Of a stretch of 64,000 bases of DNA, positions 17,279 through 25,979 are shown one piece after another. The position numbers were made by a program, and so were the translations under genes. Location: IMG/VR virus record IMGVR_UViG_3300025108_000020, positions 48,307 to 112,306 of that record; one strand, given 5' to 3'. The first letter of the stretch is position 1. Every line of letters starts with the position of its first letter. The notes beneath the pieces were generated by a model, which saw only the letters and a program-made list of their open reading frames with translations, was not told the DNA's origin and did not search any database. Origin of the DNA: a virus.

Positions 17279-18042
17279 CCCCCTCTCTTGTCATAATCAT
17301 ACCCAGAGATTGAGAATTGCTTATCATCTCCAGGATACTCTGCTGGAGTTTCTCCTTCATACTCAACAATCAATGGATCTCCATCAATTCTAGACGCCCA
17401 TACATGATAGAAACAATCGACTGGTTTATCATCCGAATCTTTTACGACTATCTTCTCTTTATCAATCTCCATTACATTTAGATGGTAATGTCTCTCACCG
17501 ATAGGTTGTAATTGAACAGTGATACTATCATAATCCACCAGACCATTCCAGTATTCAGGTAATTGAATTGTATTACTATCTTTAAGTCTACCTCTGATAT
17601 AAACTCCTGCCTCTGGACCTTCAGCACAAATGTGTCTCAGTCTATGATTCTCTTTATTAGGATGCTTAATATCAAATCCTTTCCAAGATTGGACATTAAT
17701 ATTCCCTGCAAATGTAGGAGCAGTTACAGTACCAGATACATTAAGTACTCCAGTAATTTGAGTCGCCCCAGTAATACTTGTGGCAGCAGTAATAGTAACT
17801 ACTCCATTGAGTGTAGTTGCACCAGCAACAGTCAATGTTCCTGAAGGTTTTATTGCATCAGGTAAAGGGTCAGGAACAATTGCAACATTGCCTGTGATTA
17901 AAATCTCACTTTTTCCTAAAATTGGACCGGTAACTACTGCTCCTGTTTGACAGTCAATAGGTGCTGCAAAAGCTGTTGGTAGTCCGTAATAATTACCTGG
18001 AGACCCAGTTCTCAGCGATGAGGTTATTGAATTATTTGTCAT
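17275..18042 (-). CDS. Tail fibre-like structural protein
   Basis: The 255-residue protein has an N-terminal adaptor-like part. A Thr/Val/Gly-rich beta repeat region follows (about 63-115, TLTVAGATTLNGVVTITAAT). The C-terminal domain (about 117-250) begins FDIKHPNKENHRLRHICAEGPE and continues VYIRGRL, IQLPEYW, VDYDSITVQLQPIG. This C-terminal domain recurs in cyanophage fibres. It lies directly downstream of baseplate genes and its stop codon is part of the talC promoter. It is a likely short fibre or baseplate-attached fibre. Confidence 0.7.
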   Translation of the reverse strand: MTNNSITSSLRTGSPGNYYGLPTAFAAPIDCQTGAVVTGPILGKSEILITGNVAIVPDPLPDAIKPSGTLTVAGATTLNGVVTITAATSITGATQITGVLNVSGTVTAPTFAGNINVQSWKGFDIKHPNKENHRLRHICAEGPEAGVYIRGRLKDSNTIQLPEYWNGLVDYDSITVQLQPIGERHYHLNVMEIDKEKIVVKDSDDKPVDCFYHVWASRIDGDPLIVEYEGETPAEYPGDDKQFSISGYDYDKRGG

Positions 18043-18875
18043 TATGGAAGAAATCCTCCGAGAGTAGATTTAATAGCACTATTAGCGACTCCGCCAATAC
18101 CTGTTTTAGAGATTACACTATCGGCAACAAATCCACCTAGACCACCACCACCTGTGACAGCATCAACTGCTCCAGAAGCTAATGAACCCAGTCCACCGCC
18201 CCCTGTAACGGCACCTATTGCTCCAGAGGCTAATCCACCTAGACCACCACCACCAGTAACGGCACCGAGTGCTCCAGAGGCTAATCCACCTAGACCACCT
18301 CCGGTAACAGCACTTAGTGCTCCACCGGCTACTCCAAGTAGAGTTGGAGATGCAAATGGTCCTACGAAAGATTCAACTATATCTCCAGGAACAAATGACC
18401 CGTCGAACATACCCATACCAAAAGTCTTTGCGACAGCATTACCTCGCTTACCTGTTGTAGCTACAGTATTTGCCTTCATAGAGATTCTTTGACCAGCAGT
18501 AATATTTACATTTCTTCCTCCATGAATATCAATATCTTGACTTGACTGTAGCATGATATTCTTAGCATTGACCCTTACAGATCCATGATCCGCAGTAATA
18601 GTAATATCACCATTAGCAGCACTGATTCTAATATCAATAATCCCCGGAGAGTTTTTATCACCGGCACGAACTTCTAAAGTTTTTTCTTGAGCAATTCTAG
18701 CTAACCCACCTTGAGTATGGGCGATTAGAAAAGTATCGTCATTATCATTAACAGAATATACCTTACATACTTCAGGACCCGTCGCCCCTTCGGTAGGATT
18801 ACCAGTATCAATCCTAAAGTGAGCTCCTCTAGAATCAATAACTCTTCTTTTATGATTCTTTGGTTTACTTGCCAT
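18042..18875 (-). CDS. Baseplate/spike-associated protein with Gly-Leu-Ala repeats
   Basis: The 277-residue protein has a beta-rich N-terminal half (IDIRISAANGDITITADHG, VRVNAKNIMLQSSQDIDIHGG) resembling the beta-prism ladder at the end of gp5/VgrG spikes. The second half holds about four near-identical repeats (GGLGGLASGALGAVTGGG type, about 181-255) that could form a packed glycine-rich bundle. It shares an end-to-start base with the gp5-like hub gene upstream. It probably completes the central spike that the shortened gp5 lacks. Confidence 0.6.
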   Translation of the reverse strand: MASKPKNHKRRVIDSRGAHFRIDTGNPTEGATGPEVCKVYSVNDNDDTFLIAHTQGGLARIAQEKTLEVRAGDKNSPGIIDIRISAANGDITITADHGSVRVNAKNIMLQSSQDIDIHGGRNVNITAGQRISMKANTVATTGKRGNAVAKTFGMGMFDGSFVPGDIVESFVGPFASPTLLGVAGGALSAVTGGGLGGLASGALGAVTGGGGLGGLASGAIGAVTGGGGLGSLASGAVDAVTGGGGLGGFVADSVISKTGIGGVANSAIKSTLGGFLP

Positions 18876-21013
18876 TACACACCCTCACTAGATGGAATTG
18901 AACGAACACAATCGATTGCAGAAATAATTCCGACTTGACCAGTTCCTGTTGGAATTTTTCCAAATCCTGCTTTAAGAATTGCTCCAGATCCAGTTTCACT
19001 TAAAATTCTGAATTCTGGTAAGGTTTCATCAAATCTTAAAATATTTAGAACCTTAACTTCAAGTATACCACCATTATCATCAGTAACAATATCATAAATT
19101 GGTGATGGAGTTCCAATTCCAATAGGAGTATCTTTACCATCTTCAAAAGTATACTCTGGTCCCTCAGGAAGATTGATGAATACTAGTCCATCATCAGATA
19201 CACCAGGAATTGTAACTCGGTCTCTTCCTGGTACATATCCAGATCCAGGATTGGTAACAATAACCCTAGTGATTCCATCATTATTTGGATTATCTTCAGT
19301 TGGTCTTTCTGGATATGACTCTCCAGTTGTAAGCATGACAATTTCAATAACTTGATCATTATTTTCTCCACCAAGAATGGCTTGTCCTACTGCACCATAT
19401 CCAAGATTACATTTATCTCTGAAGTTGACAATAGGCGGGAATCGATATCCAGACCCAGTATTCTTCATCTTAGCACCAATAATACTACCAGTTCTTTGAA
19501 CACCAGCAAGAACTCCACCGAGTCCGGCATTTTCTACAAAATATCCCATAACAACTTCCGCAGCTGCACCAACACCACCACCGCCAAAGATTTCGACATA
19601 AGGTCCAGTACAGTTTCTAGGAGGACCACCATAACATCCACCAGGAATAACACTGTTAGCAGCAGTTTCGCCTAGTAATTCACCGTCACCAAAGATATCC
19701 CATTTACCCCATTTTCGTTCAAAATCATTAGTAAGATTTGCTGCACCTTTAGAAATTTTCAGCGCATCCATTACATATTCAAAAGGATCCTCTCCCTTTT
19801 CCTTACTAGTACCGCCAACGACATATTCTTTATCTTGCGGACACTTGCCTTTATTTGATTGATTACAATCAAGGAATGATGCAACAGTATTGAGATTACT
19901 AGCTGCACTGGATAAGAAATCTGCAATTTGGAATCCAGGAGCAATAATTTTAGCAACACCTTCAAGAGGACCTACCATCAAATCTGCAATTTGATCAATT
20001 ATTGCACCAACAAATGCACCAGTAAACTGTGCTCCCTGACATCCAGCATATTCCCTTCCACTATTAATCATATCCATCAAAAGATCTTCAATAGTGCCAG
20101 ACAGAGCTTCTACAGCTTTATTTGCAACACAACCAATTGCTTCTTGTAAGAATTTTGATGGACCAAGCATTGCTGTCTGTGCAGCAACACCAGCAAGGTG
20201 TGCAATGGTAGCAGATCCAGTTGATGCTAATACTTTAGAAAAAACCGCTGCATATAAAGCCTTCAATCCAGTTTGACCTAATGTTTCTAGTTTATCAAAT
20301 AACTTTTCAATCATTGTACCAACAAATCTGTTGGCCTGAACTTCAATAATATCTGCTGCTAACCTAACTTCATTAGCAAGATTAGTGCCAGCAAGTGTGA
20401 GATTTTCTACTTTACTTGCTAAGTTCTCAACAACATTTGCCATCTCACTAATAGGATTAGTTTGGCAAGTATCAGCAGTTAATACTTTAGTCCCATTACC
20501 AGCATTATCTGGTTTTTTTGTTTTTGTTGAAGTATTAGGTGTTGGTTGAGTTGCTTTGTTTTGTTCGTTAGTTTCATCCTTTGGAACTCTGGCACTTTCA
20601 GGTGTATTAGAGCCATATGAACCATATGGTGCGAAAGGTGATTTATACTCTCCACTTTCTACAAAAGATGTTCTAGGAAAAGTTCCTAAAATCAAGGGTT
20701 GTTGTCCTTCCTCATCCAGAAAGAATCCAAAAACAACATCTCCCTGTTGAACTAGGGTTGATTGTGCATAATTTGCCCCACCTGCACCAGAAGTTGTTGG
20801 GAGAGCAAGTATAGCATAAGGTAGATTTTTATTATCAATATCTTCGTTATATGGGTGACAACCCATGATACGAACTTTGCACCTGTTACCCCACCCTTCA
20901 CCCTTTACAAGCTGTTCTTCCTGTGCATCATCAGGAGCAACTTGTCCGATAAAGGCTCTAAGTGTACCTAGTCCAAAATAACTAGTAAGTGGGAAATCAG
21001 GAATTTTTGACAT
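18875..21013 (-). CDS. gp5: Baseplate hub protein, gp5-like without lysozyme domain
   Basis: The 712-residue protein has an N-terminal OB-fold region like gp5N (about 40-115: NRCKVRIMGCHP, LPYAILALP, VQQGDVVFGFFLDEEGQQPLILGTF). A long Ala-rich helical middle follows, then a C-terminal region with GSGY-type repeats (GSGYRFPPIVNFRD, GSGYVPGRDRV). No T4-lysozyme-type domain is visible. Cell-wall cleavage probably falls to the M23 protein two genes upstream. It starts 1 base from the CP12-like gene. Confidence 0.75.
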   Translation of the reverse strand: MSKIPDFPLTSYFGLGTLRAFIGQVAPDDAQEEQLVKGEGWGNRCKVRIMGCHPYNEDIDNKNLPYAILALPTTSGAGGANYAQSTLVQQGDVVFGFFLDEEGQQPLILGTFPRTSFVESGEYKSPFAPYGSYGSNTPESARVPKDETNEQNKATQPTPNTSTKTKKPDNAGNGTKVLTADTCQTNPISEMANVVENLASKVENLTLAGTNLANEVRLAADIIEVQANRFVGTMIEKLFDKLETLGQTGLKALYAAVFSKVLASTGSATIAHLAGVAAQTAMLGPSKFLQEAIGCVANKAVEALSGTIEDLLMDMINSGREYAGCQGAQFTGAFVGAIIDQIADLMVGPLEGVAKIIAPGFQIADFLSSAASNLNTVASFLDCNQSNKGKCPQDKEYVVGGTSKEKGEDPFEYVMDALKISKGAANLTNDFERKWGKWDIFGDGELLGETAANSVIPGGCYGGPPRNCTGPYVEIFGGGGVGAAAEVVMGYFVENAGLGGVLAGVQRTGSIIGAKMKNTGSGYRFPPIVNFRDKCNLGYGAVGQAILGGENNDQVIEIVMLTTGESYPERPTEDNPNNDGITRVIVTNPGSGYVPGRDRVTIPGVSDDGLVFINLPEGPEYTFEDGKDTPIGIGTPSPIYDIVTDDNGGILEVKVLNILRFDETLPEFRILSETGSGAILKAGFGKIPTGTGQVGIISAIDCVRSIPSSEGV

Positions 21014-21240
21014 TAGTCTTCATATACTCTACATTCATCTGCTTCAGGTTCCATCTCACAATAGAGTTCTAATGCTGTGGGATCATGATGATCACCTGCT
21101 TCAATATCTTTTTCGTGATTTTTAGCATAAAATTCTAATTCTTGAAGTTCTCCTTCAATATGACGCCGCTGTTGTGGAGATGTGGATGAATCATCCAAAA
21201 TCTCTTTATCTTTTTGGATGTGAGCTTCGATACTTTCCAT
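21013..21240 (-). CDS. cp12: CP12-like small protein
   Basis: The 75-residue protein is helical and charged at the N-terminus. It ends DPTALELYCEMEPEADEC plus RVYED, which closely matches the GAPDH-binding C-terminus of CP12, including the cysteine pair eight residues apart (C61, C70). CP12 turns off the Calvin cycle by bridging GAPDH and phosphoribulokinase. The N-terminal cysteine pair and the central AWD-VEEL motif of full CP12 are missing. It sits between two baseplate hub genes, tightly packed on both sides, which is odd for a metabolic regulator. A structural protein that merely resembles CP12 remains possible. Confidence 0.65.
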   Translation of the reverse strand: MESIEAHIQKDKEILDDSSTSPQQRRHIEGELQELEFYAKNHEKDIEAGDHHDPTALELYCEMEPEADECRVYED

Positions 21241-22560
21241 TTAACTTTTTGTTTTAATTCCGTGTGAGTCTCTTACTACCCTCATAGAGGTGTATGATTT
21301 TGTGGGAAGAAACTTATGAGTAATTTCCCTAATAATATATAGACCACTTATTTTACGGTCTATTTCAGGAGTTTCCCTGAAATCGTTAACTTTAGGAAAT
21401 TCTAGATATACTGGATCTCCAGCACATAAATTTGTATTAACTGGAACTAAAATATTGAGATCTATGTTAGTGAAAGAACTATATCTAGCTGCTGATTGTG
21501 CCTGATCCTGATATGGATTGTAATTGAACTCTGTGGAGACACCAACATCTAGAGTACCAACATTAGCCACTCCAGAAAGAACTCTAGGAGCCCATTGTGT
21601 TGCATTAATATTTTCTGGATCTGCAACAGCAGCTGGTTTTTCTACTTCTCCTAGTAGATTTTTAAAATCAGGTGTAAATAATGACTCGTTTGGTTGAGTG
21701 AAAGAAAAATCTAGTGGATTAAAGAAAATTCGATACGATGATTTCTCTCCTTCATTAAGAGACCTACGAAGATCAGCACTTTTATTTACTTGGACAGTTA
21801 AAATAGTTGTAGCACTTTCTCCCTGATTTTCATATGGGTTACTCATCGTCTCCCTATAATAATATTTTTGTGCAGACTTTTCACTCTCCTTAGCAAATTT
21901 TATTAATCCATCAATTGATTTAAAAACAAATCCTCGTTTTGTTTGCCAAAAGAAAAATCCTGCAGATTTACTTTTAGCTCCAACTGGAACTGCATGTTTT
22001 GATAATAACACAGCCCATGTTAATGGGTGTTTCATATTACCGGTAAATGGAAATGCGTTCTCAGTTTTTTCTAAGTCAACAGGTTGTAAAGGTTCCAAAA
22101 GACCTATAATCTGTTCAATAGTTTTATCGATGGTTGGATCAGTATACTTACGGGAAATTCTAGTTTGCTCATTTGTAATACCTTCTCTTGATACTAAATG
22201 TAGTATAAAATGCTCTGATCTTTTGTCAGTAGCATAACTTAGTATTTTATCAACATACATTACATAATCAAAAGGTTCAGATTTTCCTGCAAAGTTATCG
22301 AATGGGGTTTTAATTTGGAAGTGGATTCTTTCTCCACCACGAATTGGTAATCCATTAAAGACTCCTTGAAGATCACCATCCGGTCCTTTGACAGTATTTC
22401 CAGTATTAGCAACTTCAATTATTGCCGTTGTTATTGGCGAATATAAGTTTTCAAAATATTGAAAATCAATAACACCACCAATAATAGATACGGTCTTTTT
22501 TCCGTCTTTTGAGGTAATATTAAATTTTGTATAAACTGATGGTCCAGTTAAAGCAGACAT
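21241..22560 (-). CDS. Putative baseplate hub protein (gp27-like)
   Basis: The 439-residue protein has an N-terminal hub/VgrG-like beta pattern (SVYTKFNITSKDGKK, VIDFQYFENLYSPITTAIIEV, GLPIRGGERIHFQIKTPF). The C-terminal part has LNILVPVNTNLCAGDPVYLEFP and SGLYIIREITHKF, the usual 'define-the-state, return-to-baseplate' pattern of hub proteins. Its place beside gp5 and its length close to T4 gp27 support this assignment, but sequence similarity alone would not prove it. Confidence 0.55.
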   Translation of the reverse strand: MSALTGPSVYTKFNITSKDGKKTVSIIGGVIDFQYFENLYSPITTAIIEVANTGNTVKGPDGDLQGVFNGLPIRGGERIHFQIKTPFDNFAGKSEPFDYVMYVDKILSYATDKRSEHFILHLVSREGITNEQTRISRKYTDPTIDKTIEQIIGLLEPLQPVDLEKTENAFPFTGNMKHPLTWAVLLSKHAVPVGAKSKSAGFFFWQTKRGFVFKSIDGLIKFAKESEKSAQKYYYRETMSNPYENQGESATTILTVQVNKSADLRRSLNEGEKSSYRIFFNPLDFSFTQPNESLFTPDFKNLLGEVEKPAAVADPENINATQWAPRVLSGVANVGTLDVGVSTEFNYNPYQDQAQSAARYSSFTNIDLNILVPVNTNLCAGDPVYLEFPKVNDFRETPEIDRKISGLYIIREITHKFLPTKSYTSMRVVRDSHGIKTKS

Positions 22561-24125
22561 TATGAATACCTATACTTTAGATCTTTCATAATATCAATAT
22601 AATCTCCACCACCTGACTCGTATACATTACTGCCCATGTTTTGATTATCTTCAGATTCGCTATTTACAGATGATGATCCACCCTTAATATTTAGAGATGC
22701 AACTGAGAATGGAACCATTATTGGTTCTGATTGCACAGTTTCATAAGATGGCATTACTGATGGTATTTTTTGCATACCATCTAAAGATGAGACAAGCCTC
22801 TTAGGAGGAGCAACAACTTCTCCAGTAAAGGGGGCAGTGCCAGGGAATCCATATTCCATGGGATTAATTGCATTCTTTCTAGGATATCCAGTAATACCTT
22901 CTGCTTTACCAAGTTCCCAATGCAAGTGTGGTCCACTAGATCTTCCAGTTGATCCTACTCTACCAATAATATCGCCTGGTTTTACTTTATCATTCTTCTG
23001 ATATGGAGACTGTTCCAACATGTGTCCATAAAAATGCTCCAGTCCATTTGCATCCACGAACACAACATAGTTACCATAGCTCTTTTCAAACCCCTTATCA
23101 GTGATAGTAGAATCTGAGGGAACCGTGAGCGCAGAACCAGACTCCGCAGGAATATCTAATCCCATATGACCTCGCCCAGCACCAATACCATCTCCTAGAG
23201 CATATCCAGGAGGTTTTTTCCCAGTATCTTGAAATATTAATCCAGATGTTTGTGGTTGTACTCCAGGAGAAGGTTGTTGACGAGTTGTTGGTGCCTGTCT
23301 TGTCTCAGCAGGAGGTGAAGGAGGAAGAGTAGTTGGAGGCTGCATAATAGTCTCTACTTGCTGATTGTACTCTTGTTGAGTAATTTCTCCCCTATCTAGT
23401 TTTTCCTTAGCTTCTGCAATTTGAGACTGTTGATTAACACTTCGTCCAGTAGGTATTGCCGGTGTTGTTGGCATAGGATCTAATCCTAGTTTTTGTCTAG
23501 CATCAGCAATTTCTCTTTCACTCTGTGATTTTAAATCCTCAAAATCTCTAATAGTATCATTAAATGTTTTGTCAACATCTAGTTGAAGTTGTGAGAAATC
23601 TTTAGTTAACTCTTCAAACTCTCGTGTAACTTCCCGTTCACTTGTAAATATTTTTCCAGATATTAAATCTCTGCTTAGTGCAGCAGCCGTATCCTTAAGA
23701 CTTTGTAAGACATTTCCAATGCTACTGACGACTGTAACAATATTATCATACAAATTAGTAACGAACTGAGTTACATCCTCAACAATTACAATAATTTTTG
23801 GGAGATTTGCTAATAACCAATCAAGAAGAATCCAACCAGCTGCTTTCAGTAACCCAGAAAATATACTCTTAGATCCTTTGATGGCAGAAGAAATTCCACC
23901 TTTAATAAAATTCTGAGGTTTTTTTGCCTCTACAATTTTCTCTGCATCTTTTGTTCTTGCAGTATCAACTTCTAATCTGTCAAGACTTAACTTAGTCGTT
24001 TCTCTTTGTTTATCTTTTCTAATCTCCTTACCTAAAGACTTCCTAAGACCTTGAGTGGTCTGCCTAATAGAAAGCAGACCTACATCAACAATATTTAATG
24101 CCTCATTAGTAGGAATTAATTTCAT
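22560..24125 (-). CDS. Tail protein with M23 (LytM) peptidase domain
   Basis: In this 521-residue protein, residues about 310-410 form an M23 zinc endopeptidase domain. H320-xxx-D324 (RGHMGLDIP) and H400-x-H402 (GPHLHWELG) are the metal ligands, with H368 in FYGHM. The N-terminal half has a hydrophobic stretch (about 88-115) and coiled-coil helices (165-210), followed by a Pro-rich linker. Such enzymes cut peptide cross-links of peptidoglycan. The location in the hub cluster suggests it opens the wall during injection, in place of the gp5 lysozyme. Confidence 0.85.
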   Translation of the reverse strand: MKLIPTNEALNIVDVGLLSIRQTTQGLRKSLGKEIRKDKQRETTKLSLDRLEVDTARTKDAEKIVEAKKPQNFIKGGISSAIKGSKSIFSGLLKAAGWILLDWLLANLPKIIVIVEDVTQFVTNLYDNIVTVVSSIGNVLQSLKDTAAALSRDLISGKIFTSEREVTREFEELTKDFSQLQLDVDKTFNDTIRDFEDLKSQSEREIADARQKLGLDPMPTTPAIPTGRSVNQQSQIAEAKEKLDRGEITQQEYNQQVETIMQPPTTLPPSPPAETRQAPTTRQQPSPGVQPQTSGLIFQDTGKKPPGYALGDGIGAGRGHMGLDIPAESGSALTVPSDSTITDKGFEKSYGNYVVFVDANGLEHFYGHMLEQSPYQKNDKVKPGDIIGRVGSTGRSSGPHLHWELGKAEGITGYPRKNAINPMEYGFPGTAPFTGEVVAPPKRLVSSLDGMQKIPSVMPSYETVQSEPIMVPFSVASLNIKGGSSSVNSESEDNQNMGSNVYESGGGDYIDIMKDLKYRYS

Positions 24126-25795
24126 TATCCGTATGTTATTTTAGTAAAACCAAGATGATCATTAAGAGGATCAGATGTAACTATAGAAGGATATGCTGTG
24201 GCAGTTGGTGTCGATGGATTTAGTTCTTCTCCCTCAGAACCACGATCATCGATTGGCATAACAACAACATTAGGTACAGATGTTATCTGCCCCTCTACAT
24301 TAAATGGAGCCCTACTAACTGGCTCAAGTGTATAAGGTGTATTATTTAATGGTATAACTTGCGGTTTTGTTATATTTGTTGGTTGATTCGATTGTGGCAT
24401 CTGTTGCACAGGAGGAGCAACAGTAGATGCAGGAGGAGCACTACTAGTAGGTGGAGAAGGTGGTGTATATCTACCTAAAGACATATCCAACATCTGTTTA
24501 ATAGCGTCCAGTCCCTTTAATCTTTCAGGATCTGGGGGTCCCTGTCTAAGAGCTCCAGTATTTCTAAACATATCATGATCTACTCGCGATATTCTTGCAT
24601 CAAGATAAGATCTCGCATCATTATCCAAACCATTTCGCAGATTTTGGATATACTTCATACTTTTCGTCATTCTTGAATGAAGATCATCCACATTATCTTC
24701 TAAAGCATCATACTTTAACTTATCTTCCGCAGATAATTCTCCATATAACTTACCACCACGAAGCATCATATCAAGTTTTCTCTGTCCTATTTCATGTTCC
24801 TTTTGATAACCTGACAATGTGCCAAGAGCAGCAGAAACATTGTTCATAACCTTCTTCTCTGCATCAGAGAGAGATTCTGCAGTATACTTGTCAAATTCTC
24901 CGTCTTCAATTGACTTTATATTTTGCTCAATTTCATTAAGTTCCGATCCTACATTAGAGAAAGTTCTAGCAATTATGTTATTCTCCAATCCAGGATTTTT
25001 TTCTAGTAACTTTTCTCTCCTTCTTCGGTACTCTTCAAGAGCTGCGTCTTTACCTTTATCCGAAACTTTATCAATAACTCCCTGAGTGTACTCCTCATAA
25101 CTACCACGACCAGTACCATCTGGACCAGATCTATCAAGAATATCGTAAAGTTTCATCCCAAGTCCTGCCGCCACGGCACCTAGCAGTAGATATGGGTTTG
25201 ACAATAATCCCAAAATCTTTGGAATATTTAACAGCATTGATGTAAGAACACCACTAATTACCCCAGTGATTGCACCAATACCACCATTCAAAGCAAGTGC
25301 AATACCACCAGCAATTGCTAATCCTTTGATAATATCATTCTTTATCTTTTCAAAAGCATCATTATCACCTTCTGACCATGCTTCTAAAGCATCTAATCCT
25401 TTTATTCCTAACCACCCTAAAAACAATGTCTCAAGGGCTTTCATAAATCCACCAAAAGGACCCATTGCTTTTTTCTTTAAAGCCTGAATTGGTTTAACTA
25501 AACCAGCCTTAATAGAAGACTCAATAAAATTTTCTTTTGTACCTTTTTTAAGACTATCTGCAGATTCTCTCTTTTGCTTTATCTCTCTCTTATCTTCCTG
25601 AGCATCTTGAGCGTTTCTACCACCAATTAAATCTGCAATTGCACCCAAATTTCTTTGGATTGCGAAAATATTTTTATTTAATGAATTATATTGCTTGACA
25701 GTCAGATTCCCTTCAGGAACTCCAGGATTATCTACCCTACCTTCTGGAGTTCCTTCTTTTCCTGGTGGAAGTAATTTAGTGGGATCAATAACCAT
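24125..25795 (-). CDS. Putative tail tape-measure/hub protein
   Basis: The 556-residue protein has charged helices at the N-terminus (DKREIKQKRESADSLKK). A hydrophobic Gly/Ala-rich core follows (about 160-215: IIKGLAIAGGIALALNGG, ITGVISGVLTSMLL, LLLGAVAAGLGMKLY), then long helices and a Pro-rich C-terminus. This layout is common in tape-measure and hub proteins that pass through membranes. It follows the gp26 frameshift region with an 11-base overlap, as tape-measure genes follow tail chaperones in lambda-like phages. A gp29-like role is possible but not proven. Confidence 0.5.
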   Translation of the reverse strand: MVIDPTKLLPPGKEGTPEGRVDNPGVPEGNLTVKQYNSLNKNIFAIQRNLGAIADLIGGRNAQDAQEDKREIKQKRESADSLKKGTKENFIESSIKAGLVKPIQALKKKAMGPFGGFMKALETLFLGWLGIKGLDALEAWSEGDNDAFEKIKNDIIKGLAIAGGIALALNGGIGAITGVISGVLTSMLLNIPKILGLLSNPYLLLGAVAAGLGMKLYDILDRSGPDGTGRGSYEEYTQGVIDKVSDKGKDAALEEYRRRREKLLEKNPGLENNIIARTFSNVGSELNEIEQNIKSIEDGEFDKYTAESLSDAEKKVMNNVSAALGTLSGYQKEHEIGQRKLDMMLRGGKLYGELSAEDKLKYDALEDNVDDLHSRMTKSMKYIQNLRNGLDNDARSYLDARISRVDHDMFRNTGALRQGPPDPERLKGLDAIKQMLDMSLGRYTPPSPPTSSAPPASTVAPPVQQMPQSNQPTNITKPQVIPLNNTPYTLEPVSRAPFNVEGQITSVPNVVVMPIDDRGSEGEELNPSTPTATAYPSIVTSDPLNDHLGFTKITYG

Positions 25796-25964
25796 TAGAT
25801 TGCTGTGCCTTTAAATTTTGTTCCTCAATAAATGATTCTAACAAACTAAGGTAAATGTCCCTTTCCCAAGGGATCATATTTTCAATATCACTCAAGGAGT
25901 ATTTATGATGCTGCATGAGGGCAAAGTTTATCTTGTAATAAGCAACGATATCCTCATGCAACAT
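25785..25964 (-). CDS. gp51-like tail chaperone extension, likely made by -1 frameshift from gp26
   Basis: The 59-codon frame runs from ATG at 25964 (MLHEDIVAYYKINFALMQHH, then KYSLSDIENMIPWERDIY) to TGA at 25785. The sequence around HHKYSLSDIENMIPWERDIY is typical of the short tail-chaperone/baseplate assembly proteins of this group. The frame joins gp26 in the -1 register: slipping on T TTT TTC at 25973-25979 continues as Q-L-A-M-L-H. The fused product would have about 298 residues. It may also be translated alone from the ATG, which lies inside the frameshift stem. Confidence 0.75.
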   Translation of the reverse strand: MLHEDIVAYYKINFALMQHHKYSLSDIENMIPWERDIYLSLLESFIEEQNLKAQQSNGY

Positions 25965-25979
25965 CGCTAGCTGAAAAAA
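25907..25979 (-). promoter_or_regulatory. -1 programmed ribosomal frameshift signal
   Basis: The heptamer T TTT TTC (25973-25979) sits in the gp26 frame just before its stop. A 7-base spacer (25966-25972) is followed by a stem of 14 base pairs with one G-U: 25952-25965 pairs with 25907-25920 across a 31-base loop. The spacing and stem fit known -1 signals. The downstream -1 frame is open for 59 more codons after Q-L-A. Confidence 0.8.
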
